Shown piece by piece: positions 1 to 7,081 of a stretch of DNA of 14,782 bases. Source of the DNA: Gammaproteobacteria bacterium (lineage in GTDB: Bacteria > Pseudomonadota > Gammaproteobacteria > SG8-11); NCBI GenBank assembly GCA_016200445.1, contig JACQEQ010000197.1:1-14782 (forward strand), read 5' to 3'. The notes beneath the pieces were generated by a model, which had not been told where the DNA came from, made no database searches, and saw only the letters and a program-made list of their open reading frames with translations. The position numbers and the translations under genes are program-made. Each line of letters begins with the position of its first letter. Position 1 is the first letter of the stretch.

Positions 1-335
1 CGGAAATAAGCGGCCTTTGTTGAGAAATCGAGCGTCACGAGGCGATCATTGTTGACTAACTCGTTCTTATCAAAAGTCATCCTTCCAGAGATGACAATAT
101 AAAGATCGATCGTCATATCGTTGGCTCGCTCCGGGACATTCAAGACAAATGGTTTCACGCGCACGCAAATTTCTTCGGGCGCGTTTTCGTCTTCAATTTG
201 CTCAAATAAATCACAGCCACTGCTTGGCTTGGCCTCGGCAAATGCACTCATCTGTTTTAGGCCGTTGTAAGTGTCGTCCCAGATTGCCGTAAGTTTTGCG
301 ATCGCCTTCCACCCATGTGCTGCGTTCATAGCCAT
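1..335 (-). CDS. Unrecognised protein, fourth gene of the methylase/GHKL/receiver operon (partial, runs off left edge)
   Basis: An open frame of 111 codons begins with ATG at 335-333 and stays open to the window edge, so the C-terminal part is missing. It starts one base after the TGA stop of the receiver gene (stop 339-337), so it is almost certainly translated with the operon; a GGGA about 8 nt upstream can serve as ribosome site. The visible N-terminus starts MAMNAAHGWKAIAKL. A helical first third with an acidic stretch (EQIEDENAPEE, about residues 45-55) is followed by beta-like alternation (ICVRVKPFVLNV, TIDLYIVISGRMTF). I do not recognise a family. It could be an effector or an accessory subunit of the system; that is only an inference from its position. 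Confidence 0.75.
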   Translation of the reverse strand, partial: MAMNAAHGWKAIAKLTAIWDDTYNGLKQMSAFAEAKPSSGCDLFEQIEDENAPEEICVRVKPFVLNVPERANDMTIDLYIVISGRMTFDKNELVNNDRLVTLDFSTKAAYF

Positions 336-336
336 T

Positions 337-1434
337 TCACATTCCCAAAATGGGTGACCATTCGTCGTAAAAGTCTTTTTCTATGCGGCAAAGCCGAGCC
401 CCTTGCGGCACCCAGCTATTAGTGCCAATAGAACAATTACCTTGGAGGCAGACCACGCGATGGGTAAACGGGCACAGAAAGCCACCGTTTTTTCCGTTAC
501 AGCGAGTACAGCGCACGTCGCGCGCGAGCGTTGCGTTAAGCATTATTTCTACAACCGTACGATTGAATTCCCCGTTGTCCTGGGTATTCAAGGTCGGCGT
601 GATTGTCGCCGCGTGCGTGTTAATAACCTCACTTACTTTACTCAGCCAATAAAAGGAATCCAGGTCGCGAAATGGACCGCCGTATTTCTGCTCTTGGAAC
701 AAGTCGCCTAAGCGCTCCTCCTCTTGACGGTCCGCCGCACAAAGTGCGGCAAGCGCTGCCTTATTGAGAATTGGTCCGGGGTATTTCAAAATGGCATTTA
801 GCAGTAGGTGCCCGCAGATATAGGTTAGCAACCCAATCCGGAGTGCGCGTGTTTGATTTTGGTTAGGCGACACCGCTGACATTACGTCATCTAATAGCGC
901 ACTGTTGATCGCGCCATAGCGTGTCGTGTACAGCGAAAACTGGTTTGCTTCGGTAGGTGCGTTCAAAAGCTTAGCCAGCACAGCAGCAGGACTTCGCAGA
1001 TCGTCGAAGGTATCCCATGCCGCCTCGAGAGATGCCCGAATCTGGACAAAACCACGGAACACTTCTGCTACATAACGCGCCGCCACTTCTGGGCGGGTTG
1101 GCACACGAATTTCAAACAAGCTTGGTTCTGACGGCAACATCTTCGGTTGCCCGCGTGAAAAATTTCCAACCGGCACATGCCGACGCTGGCACCAGTCAAC
1201 AATCGTCGAACCGAAAAGACCAAGTCGACCATTTTTCGTCAGGTCATAATCAGTAATAACCAGCTTAATCTCATTGGTACTAAAGTATTCTTCGAACTTG
1301 GCGCTGGCGTCGTCCCCATCCGCTGGCATCCACTTGAGCACGGTCACGCCCTCCGCCTGCAGATATTGAGTCACCGAGTCAGCCAGGGCGTCCAAGTGTT
1401 CTTGGGTGTCATCGACAATCAATATCGCGGTCAT
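337..1434 (-). CDS. Receiver-domain (response-regulator-like) protein with a cysteine-containing C-terminal region
   Basis: This 365-residue protein begins with a CheY-like receiver fold: the acidic pair D8-D9 follows the first strand (AILIVDD) and the likely phospho-acceptor D62 ends the third strand (KLVITDYD). The later switch positions are divergent: S93 and K98 are the best candidates for the usual Ser/Thr and Lys. Residues about 110-300 look alpha-helical and match no DNA-binding output domain that I know. Near the C-terminus five cysteines (309, 312, 321, 329, 334) could bind zinc. The start codon overlaps the kinase stop as ATGA, with AAGG about 7 nt upstream, so translation is coupled. 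Its natural partner is the histidine-kinase module encoded just upstream. The receiver assignment is fairly secure; the output function is unknown. Confidence 0.85.
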   Translation of the reverse strand: MTAILIVDDTQEHLDALADSVTQYLQAEGVTVLKWMPADGDDASAKFEEYFSTNEIKLVITDYDLTKNGRLGLFGSTIVDWCQRRHVPVGNFSRGQPKMLPSEPSLFEIRVPTRPEVAARYVAEVFRGFVQIRASLEAAWDTFDDLRSPAAVLAKLLNAPTEANQFSLYTTRYGAINSALLDDVMSAVSPNQNQTRALRIGLLTYICGHLLLNAILKYPGPILNKAALAALCAADRQEEERLGDLFQEQKYGGPFRDLDSFYWLSKVSEVINTHAATITPTLNTQDNGEFNRTVVEIMLNATLARDVRCTRCNGKNGGFLCPFTHRVVCLQGNCSIGTNSWVPQGARLCRIEKDFYDEWSPILGM

Positions 1435-3677
1435 GCTTTTACCTTCAATGGAAGCTGGACACGAAAACAGGTGGTAAAGCCCGGCGGAGGGGTGGTTACG
1501 GCGATCTTTCCGCCGAAGTTTTCAATGCCGCGTTGAATAAGCGAGAGGCCCAGGCCCATACCAGAACCAAGGGGATCGCGATTGGTGTCCGTTGTTGTAA
1601 ACAGCGACTCAAAAATGCGACTCTTTAATGCATTAGGTATGCCAACGCCGGTGTCAGCAACCTGAAGGAAATGAGTATTGCCCTCATTCCAGACCTGAAA
1701 GGTGATGCGACGTGGGCCGGACTTGACCTTGGACGTTATGGCCTTCAACGCATTGGTATACAAATTGAGAAGAATACCGCCATACAATGAAACAGGCACA
1801 GGTGGCGCCATGACATCCGCTTCCGCATGTACGTCGACCTTGATTTTACGATCCTCCGCGTATTTGCCAAAAACGCGAACTACTTGAAGAATGCGGGGGC
1901 GCGCTGGATAAGCCTTGTTTGGCATATTTGTCGCGCCGCGAATATAGCCCTGCGTATAAGTAACGAATTCGCGCAATGCTTCAATCTTCTTGGCAAGCGC
2001 GGCCGCCGCCGGCTTGAAGGATGGGTCACGCTTAGCTAGACCAATGAGCAGCGTGTGCGATTCTTCCAGGTGATCAATGGCTGAGCCGAATTCGTGCGTC
2101 ATGAACCCGGCAACTACACCAAGGAGACTCATCGTTTCCAAAGCGGTAGCTCTCTTCTTGCTAAGCTCTGATTGCCGCTCAATCAGTTCTTCCGTATTTG
2201 CAAGTCGTTGAACGATGCGACGCTTTTCGCCAGTACTAATATTCGGATTAGCTTCGATCTGTTTAATTGCATCGCGCGTCTCGCGCTTTAACAATGCCAT
2301 GAGCCTCTTTTGCTCAGCCGCTTCTTCTTGCTGTTGCAATTCGCGATCAACATAGGCGATCGCCTCAATGCCACCTCGAACGATGTTCACAAGCTCCTGA
2401 AAGGTCCGATTATCGACAAACCCTTCCCGATCCGCGACAGCCACAAGTCCGAATTTATCGTCAGTTTTTGACGAAGACCGAGTCCCCTCCACCCGTACGG
2501 CGCCTATCAATTGATAGGACGATGGAAGCACTAACATGTAGTTGAGTTCGGTAGATGATTTCTGCTCTGCCGACATTGGAAAGTATTTTGCGGAGACTGT
2601 TGAACGTGGATCTCGTTCGCTGCGCGATTTGTCCAGAGCGAGCGATAACCAATCGTCACCTTCAGTGCCATAGGGATATACGCGGAAGTCGCGATCGAAG
2701 ACGGCAACACCACTATTGTCCTTGGCCCATGTCCTGGCAGAACGACCATCTACCGACAGGCCCGTGAACGTCCCCTGCCGAGCAGGAAAATATCGAATAT
2801 CGGCATCGACATTGTCGAGTGAGTATTTCTCAAGCTGATCATCTATTGAGAAGCTGGGCTTGTCTTGCCCACGCTCAAATATTCTTAGCTTAAGAACTGA
2901 ATCGCGAACCTCCAGGGTGCAGCGCAATACAAAGTTGTCCAAGACGGCGCCGGCGACGTCGACGGCTGAGCCATCTTCGTCGCCCCCCACGATTGTCAGC
3001 GTAAATCCAGGATCTTGTCGCCGAGCGGCGCCCTTTTTCTTAATGGGCTTCGGGGGCTTAGGTAGCAGCGAGTGATAGGGCGATAGCGAGCCAAGTGCAG
3101 CGGTCTTGACCGCCCCAAAGTCAATCTTTTTCGCGCCATCGCGCAATTCCGAGATGGTAAGCGTAGTGCCCGATTTGTCCGTGCTCTGAGCTCGTGACAG
3201 CGAGTATGGAACGGTAACGCGACCTAAATCCTCATCGTGGTCGAACGCCGGCCAATTGAAGGTTGCTTTTAATACTGTCGAGAAACCGCGTTCGTGATCG
3301 TGCGCGACGGAGCGCAGCACGAGACGCTTGCCGAGATATCGAACCGCGAAACGACCGATTCCCTTTTCGCCGGTAATCGCACGCCCGAACTCGCGGCTTT
3401 CGTCAATTCCGTCCTTAAATCCGGTGCCGATGCGCATCCAGCCATTTTTGAAATCGTCTAGCGTCATGCCGTGGCCGGAGTCTTCGACTAGGAGCCGATC
3501 GGGGTATTCATTCTTTATCGTGCAGTTGGGGGCATCCGCGTCAAACGCATTCTTAATCAACTCAAGCAATGCCACTTCCGGTTTTTTGACCAGGCGCTCG
3601 CCGAGTTCGCGAACAATCCGAGCTTCGATCGAGAATGATAATTTCCCTTCTTCTAGGGTTTCGTTATGGTCTGCCAT
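1431..3677 (-). CDS. Soluble dual-GHKL protein: Hsp90/MutL-like ATPase plus histidine kinase core
   Basis: This 748-residue protein has two ATP-binding modules. The N-terminal one shows Hsp90/MutL-type motifs: ELIKNAFDAD (E39, N43), EDSGHGM (66-71) and GEKGIGRFA (103-111). A middle region (about 220-430) links to a charged, probably coiled-coil segment (about 440-515). The C-terminus is a histidine kinase: an H-box with H528 (FMTHEF), an N-box with N642 (LNLYTNALKAI), DTGVGIP (675-681) and GSGMGLGLSL (704-713). There is no signal peptide or membrane segment, so it acts in the cytoplasm. It lies 8 nt after the methylase and overlaps the receiver gene by 4 nt; the methylase stop TAA is part of its TAAGG ribosome site. 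Double-ATPase proteins of this kind occur in restriction and conflict loci. I infer phosphotransfer from H528 to D62 of the receiver protein; the input signal is unknown. Confidence 0.9.
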   Translation of the reverse strand: MADHNETLEEGKLSFSIEARIVRELGERLVKKPEVALLELIKNAFDADAPNCTIKNEYPDRLLVEDSGHGMTLDDFKNGWMRIGTGFKDGIDESREFGRAITGEKGIGRFAVRYLGKRLVLRSVAHDHERGFSTVLKATFNWPAFDHDEDLGRVTVPYSLSRAQSTDKSGTTLTISELRDGAKKIDFGAVKTAALGSLSPYHSLLPKPPKPIKKKGAARRQDPGFTLTIVGGDEDGSAVDVAGAVLDNFVLRCTLEVRDSVLKLRIFERGQDKPSFSIDDQLEKYSLDNVDADIRYFPARQGTFTGLSVDGRSARTWAKDNSGVAVFDRDFRVYPYGTEGDDWLSLALDKSRSERDPRSTVSAKYFPMSAEQKSSTELNYMLVLPSSYQLIGAVRVEGTRSSSKTDDKFGLVAVADREGFVDNRTFQELVNIVRGGIEAIAYVDRELQQQEEAAEQKRLMALLKRETRDAIKQIEANPNISTGEKRRIVQRLANTEELIERQSELSKKRATALETMSLLGVVAGFMTHEFGSAIDHLEESHTLLIGLAKRDPSFKPAAAALAKKIEALREFVTYTQGYIRGATNMPNKAYPARPRILQVVRVFGKYAEDRKIKVDVHAEADVMAPPVPVSLYGGILLNLYTNALKAITSKVKSGPRRITFQVWNEGNTHFLQVADTGVGIPNALKSRIFESLFTTTDTNRDPLGSGMGLGLSLIQRGIENFGGKIAVTTPPPGFTTCFRVQLPLKVKA

Positions 3678-3685
3678 CAGGGGCC

Positions 3686-5062
3686 TTAGAGGTTTTTCTT
3701 CTGTTTCTTTTCTATTCCAACCAACACGGCGTTCATCTGATTAATTTCGATCTTTCGCAACCCATTGGAATGGCTGACGACTCGTCGGCCAAAATTATGG
3801 GCGGCAATAGCATTTCTAAATTTGGCTATTCGATATTGCGGAATACCATAAATGCCACATACGCCACCGACGGCCATTGCGCCTGCTAAATTGGACACGA
3901 CTTTGGGTGCGCGGTCGCGAAACCCAGTGGCACACAGAATCGCCGGCTGCGTCGGCATCGTGAACCGCCACCAATCTTCCCTGCCTGAACATGTCGACGT
4001 GTCGTGCATGGTCGCGGGCACGCTATTCAAGTACGTCATTAACTGCTTCGAGGGTTTACGATCGGTACGAATCAGCCAGCATCGCTTGCCGGCATCAACG
4101 TATGCTTTGCTAAACACGTTAACAGTCAACGAATGCGCATCGTTCATGAGCGGTCGCAATGTTGTCACGCAAGGCACAACATCGATTCCGCGGATCAGGC
4201 CATTGCTGACGCGTTCCCCCTCTGTAAGAACGAGCGCCTCTTGCGTTCCGGGACTTAGGCCGCGTTTAGCGTGGATCTCAGTGCGCTTGCGTCGCTTGTA
4301 TTCCAAGACGGACGCGCCTGTCCCCGTCGCAAATTTGAGCGGCGAAAATTCATCGAGATTATCGTATTGGAAAAACTCCCAAACTGCATCGTCGTGCCGC
4401 TTATCAATAATCGTGATTGATGAAGTGGTGAGCACTCGGTCGAACGTACTGTCTCGAAGGCGATAAACGGAAACCCTCCAGCCCTTATCCTTAATATATT
4501 CTCGCAAAAGCTTGGACGACGGGCGTGATACCCACTCAAATGGGATGACGAGCGCAACAAGGCCTTTGGCATTCGCAGTAAGGAGAGAAAGATAGAAGAA
4601 GTACTGCCAAGCATTGGCAAGTCCGGACAGCTTTACACCGCTTCTCTTTTCAATAATCGCGGCAGCGCGTTCACGCCAGCCTTCAGGCATGTCCTGGTTC
4701 CGCACATACGGAGGGTTGCCTGTACAGATCGATGCGTCGGTGATTGTTTGCGAAAATGCGCACGCGTTTATTAGCTCCGCATTTCGCGGCAATTTCTCAA
4801 CGCAACGCGCGGAATCGATCTCAAAACCTTGATAGCTTTCGAACGTGCCGTAGCGCGCGAAGCGTGCGTCGCCCGCGCCGAAATCAACAACTTTCCCGAT
4901 TTTCCGACGCCGTTTGGCAATGTGCCTCCAAACCTCCTTAACGACCGCATCGGGCGTATCGACCTGGCAACGATTCAGGTAGAGGCCGACTTTTTCACAC
5001 TCGCCCAACGTAGTGACGGGATTGTAGTCGACACGATTTTGATTGTCCGGCGTCCGAAACAT
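3686..5062 (-). CDS. N6-type DNA methyltransferase (Eco57I/TaqI-like)
   Basis: This 458-residue protein carries the marks of a class gamma amino-methyltransferase: the AdoMet-binding motif I VVDFGAGDARFA (58-69), a motif II-like acidic strand end GFEID (79-83), and the catalytic NPPY motif (116-119, within TGNPPYVRNQ). The order, AdoMet site before NPPY, followed by about 300 residues that would hold target recognition, fits M.TaqI/Eco57I-type enzymes that methylate adenine. There is no N-terminal nuclease domain as in type IIG fusions and no adjacent restriction endonuclease. It is the first gene of the operon, preceded by GAGG at good spacing before ATG 5062. The specificity cannot be read from sequence alone. 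It may mark self DNA for the ATPase/receiver system downstream, but it could also be a solitary methylase; the tight gene packing favours the first view. Confidence 0.9.
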   Translation of the reverse strand: MFRTPDNQNRVDYNPVTTLGECEKVGLYLNRCQVDTPDAVVKEVWRHIAKRRRKIGKVVDFGAGDARFARYGTFESYQGFEIDSARCVEKLPRNAELINACAFSQTITDASICTGNPPYVRNQDMPEGWRERAAAIIEKRSGVKLSGLANAWQYFFYLSLLTANAKGLVALVIPFEWVSRPSSKLLREYIKDKGWRVSVYRLRDSTFDRVLTTSSITIIDKRHDDAVWEFFQYDNLDEFSPLKFATGTGASVLEYKRRKRTEIHAKRGLSPGTQEALVLTEGERVSNGLIRGIDVVPCVTTLRPLMNDAHSLTVNVFSKAYVDAGKRCWLIRTDRKPSKQLMTYLNSVPATMHDTSTCSGREDWWRFTMPTQPAILCATGFRDRAPKVVSNLAGAMAVGGVCGIYGIPQYRIAKFRNAIAAHNFGRRVVSHSNGLRKIEINQMNAVLVGIEKKQKKNL

Positions 5063-5143
5063 GCGTCCTCACCAGTTCGTCTGGTTATTTTTGAGCACAG
5101 CGCTGAATGTCGCCGACCTCAGTTACATTGCAGCTTTCGTAAA

Positions 5144-5187
5144 TTATTGACTAGTAGTATTATACGTATCTACCATATAGTCAATAA
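5144..5187. promoter_or_regulatory. 44-bp palindromic operator between the RHH gene and the methylase operon
   Basis: Perfect 10-bp arms TTATTGACTA (5144-5153) and TAGTCAATAA (5178-5187) flank a perfect 8-bp palindrome ATACGTAT (5162-5169), and both share the same centre at 5165.5. Each arm contains a TTGACT box facing into the palindrome. On the minus strand a perfect TATAAT (5164-5159) lies 14 bp after TTGACT, a short spacing. On the plus strand TTGACT (5147-5152) is followed 18 bp later by TACCAT (5171-5176). So both divergent promoters would be covered by one bound regulator. The adjacent ribbon-helix-helix protein is the obvious candidate. Confidence 0.65.
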
Positions 5188-5203
5188 AGTATTGCCTAAT
5201 TCG

Positions 5204-5428
5204 ATGTCCACAACTGGCACAAAATCGACGTTCTCCCTGCTGGACGATGATCTGACACGCATTGAAGAAATTCGGGTCAAGATGGCAAAGACCGCACTGC
5301 TAAACCAAAGCGAAGTCGTTCGCGCCGGGCTGATTTTGCTTGCTAATGCCGACACCCGCTCAGCCGAAACAGCAATAAAGAGCCTCACCCGGCGCAAACG
5401 CGGGCGCCGCAAGGGCGATACACAGTAG
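5204..5428 (+). CDS. Small ribbon-helix-helix DNA-binding regulator
   Basis: This 74-residue protein has a ribbon-helix-helix layout: a short N-terminal strand (TKSTFSLL, about 7-13), helix 1 (DDLTRIEEIRVKMAK), a turn (ALLNQ) and helix 2 (SEVVRAGLILLANA), then a very basic tail (TRRKRGRRKGD). Such proteins dimerise and bind operators through the strand. ATG 5204 is chosen because longer forms would run into the methylase gene and the RHH strand begins just after it; no strong Shine-Dalgarno is visible, so a short or near-leaderless message is possible. It is divergent from the methylase operon across 141 bp holding a large palindrome, which suggests that it represses both itself and the operon. 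No toxin partner lies directly downstream on the same strand, so it looks like a system regulator rather than a classical antitoxin. Confidence 0.85.
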   Translation: MSTTGTKSTFSLLDDDLTRIEEIRVKMAKTALLNQSEVVRAGLILLANADTRSAETAIKSLTRRKRGRRKGDTQ

Positions 5429-5662
5429 CCGAATTGTGCCTCAACAGCCTCCCTCGCAACAGATTAGCGTGACTGACGAACAATTGCCCCACCTATTCGG
5501 GTAGGAAATTGCGGTCAAATGATTAAAACTGTCTCGTCAGGCGATCGTCCAAATCGAGGCGGCGCAGTGCATAGGGCGATCAATATTAATTGCGTGCCGA
5601 TAGATCACCAGCATTGAAAGTCAGCCGCTACCGCCAGATCAATTCTGCGCGTTGCGTGCACC

Positions 5663-6880
5663 TCATCGTATTGCTGCGTACGCGTCCGCCCACGTCGCCA
5701 ACTTAAGTTCCCAGCTACTTTCGAACGCGACTTGTTCGAATTCGCGTTCGAAGCGGACTCGCGTCGGGAACAGAACGACATTGCGGCCACCCGGCCTCAC
5801 AGCACTTGGATAGGCAATGCCATCTAGGCGGGAGCCATTGCCTTCGCCGCCAAGAGCGAAGATCAGGCGAAAATATTCCGACACAACCTGCGAGGGCACA
5901 TAGTCGATGTGTTCGCTTCCGTCCCTAGTTACTGGTCTGGAAATGGCCTCGGCGAAACCCTCGATGAAGAGCACGGCCTCGCGCTCGTGTCGAAGGTCAT
6001 CGTCAAACACCGAAGAACGGTCAGGCAAGGTATTGAGGTCCAGGAGCGTGAGCTCGCGTGTCGCCTTGAAATGAGCTATCGCGAGTTTGGCCGGTGGACC
6101 TCGAAAAATTTCTGCAATTGCCGTCGGTTCCTCGAACGCTAGGTACAGATAACTGATGCCCGCCGGGTTCATTCGCCCGGCACTGGCCAACTCAGTGGGC
6201 GGGGCGCCCATATTGGCGACGTCCGGCGCCCAATCCGGCGGGTCTGGCCAATAACGGGTCCGAAAAAAAGATGTGCCGGCGGGTACCGTCTGGATGAGCG
6301 ACTCACGTACGAGGTCCGCCAGCGTTTCAAAGATATCAGGCTCGCTGAACTCCCGGAGCTCGGGTGCCACGAACCTGTTTGGCGCGCCAAAAAAATACCG
6401 GGACTCGTGTTTGACGGTGAGGACGAAGTGTTCCCACGCATCTCGCAAGACATCGTGCCGCGCGGAACCCAGCCAGTGGCCGCCTGGTGCCGATGTCCAA
6501 AGATCGTTGGTGAAAGCGTCGCTAATCGCTTCGAACAGATTGTCCTGTGCGTCAAACGGCAGACGCCTCAATGCCTCGTCCGTGTCGAAGGTCATCCCCT
6601 GGTAGCCTCCTTCGGCCGACTCGTACGGCACACCTGCTTCCGCGGGATCCGCGAAATTGGCGTGCACAGCGCGGGCGACCGCCTCGGTGATGACATCGAT
6701 TGGCGCCGCTATGTTCTGCTGAACGGTGGCGCCGCAGTAGTCGCAGGCGTTCGACTCCGCGTTGTCGCGAATGAGTATGCGTAGAAAGTCGTCTTCGACA
6801 CAGTCCGGACAAACGAATGCATCGATGCTATACCAGCCTCGGCCTTGTACCATGTCAAAGTCAGCTTTTGCCTGCCCCAC
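5663..6880 (-). CDS. RES-domain protein with zinc-ribbon-like N-terminus (probable NAD-degrading toxin)
   Basis: From the GTG at 6880 this is 405 residues. An N-terminal zinc-ribbon-like set (C24, C27, C46, C49; CPDC and CDYC) is followed by a helical region (about 60-195) that resembles the HEPN-like domain known to precede some RES domains. The C-terminal RES domain shows FFRTRYW (R207), AGRMNPAGISYLYLA (about 234-248, R236), the Glu of AIAEIF (E257), VPSQVVS (S330), and DGIAYPS followed by GGRNVVLF (353-371). RES proteins such as MbcT and ParT attack NAD or transfer ADP-ribose, so depletion of NAD is the likely effect. GTG 6880 has an excellent GGAGGAT (6891-6885) 5 nt upstream; a longer start at GTG 6934 lacks proper spacing. 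No Xre/ParS-type antitoxin lies next to it, which is unusual. It converges with the RHH gene. Confidence 0.85.
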   Translation of the reverse strand: MGQAKADFDMVQGRGWYSIDAFVCPDCVEDDFLRILIRDNAESNACDYCGATVQQNIAAPIDVITEAVARAVHANFADPAEAGVPYESAEGGYQGMTFDTDEALRRLPFDAQDNLFEAISDAFTNDLWTSAPGGHWLGSARHDVLRDAWEHFVLTVKHESRYFFGAPNRFVAPELREFSEPDIFETLADLVRESLIQTVPAGTSFFRTRYWPDPPDWAPDVANMGAPPTELASAGRMNPAGISYLYLAFEEPTAIAEIFRGPPAKLAIAHFKATRELTLLDLNTLPDRSSVFDDDLRHEREAVLFIEGFAEAISRPVTRDGSEHIDYVPSQVVSEYFRLIFALGGEGNGSRLDGIAYPSAVRPGGRNVVLFPTRVRFEREFEQVAFESSWELKLATWADAYAAIR

Positions 6881-6980
6881 CGTTATCCTCCGCGCTGAAA
6901 TTGTCGCACGCCTTGAGTGGCCGCAGGCATGCACACCTTTTTAGTTAGAGGCGCCCCACGTGCACGGGTATCCACCAACG

Positions 6981-7030
6981 GTGGGTCAAAAAAGGACGCG
7001 ATATAAGAGTGAAGACGTGGGTCAAAAAAG
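6981..7030. repeat. Two copies of a 14-bp direct repeat upstream of the RES gene
   Basis: The 14-mer GTGGGTCAAAAAAG occurs at 6981-6994 and 7017-7030 in the same orientation, 36 bp apart. Repeated GTGGGTCAA-type motifs spaced by tens of bases are typical of the ends of IS21-family insertion sequences, so this may be an IS scar. On the minus strand each copy reads CTTTTTTGACCCAC and so supplies a TTGACC box upstream of the RES gene; the one at 7025-7020 is followed 16 bp later by TATCGC, a weak promoter candidate. Which reading is right cannot be decided here. Confidence 0.6.
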
Positions 7031-7081
7031 CATGCGAACATATTTTATAAAGTGCATTTGCTTAGAAGCACGAAAGTAAGG

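Noticed and set aside
383..711. Plus-strand open frames opposite the receiver gene
   Set aside because: They lie antisense to a clear receiver-domain gene and their translations have no domain-like pattern.
1..5062. Identification as a Detocs system
   Set aside because: The kinase lacks the tetratricopeptide sensor and no nucleosidase effector is visible; the presence of a DNA methylase is not part of that system.
3686..5062. Type IIG restriction-modification fusion
   Set aside because: At 458 residues there is no room for, and no motif of, the N-terminal nuclease domain found in such fusions.
5429..5662. Terminator between the convergent RHH and RES genes
   Set aside because: No stem followed by a T-run was found on either strand; only very short inverted repeats are present.
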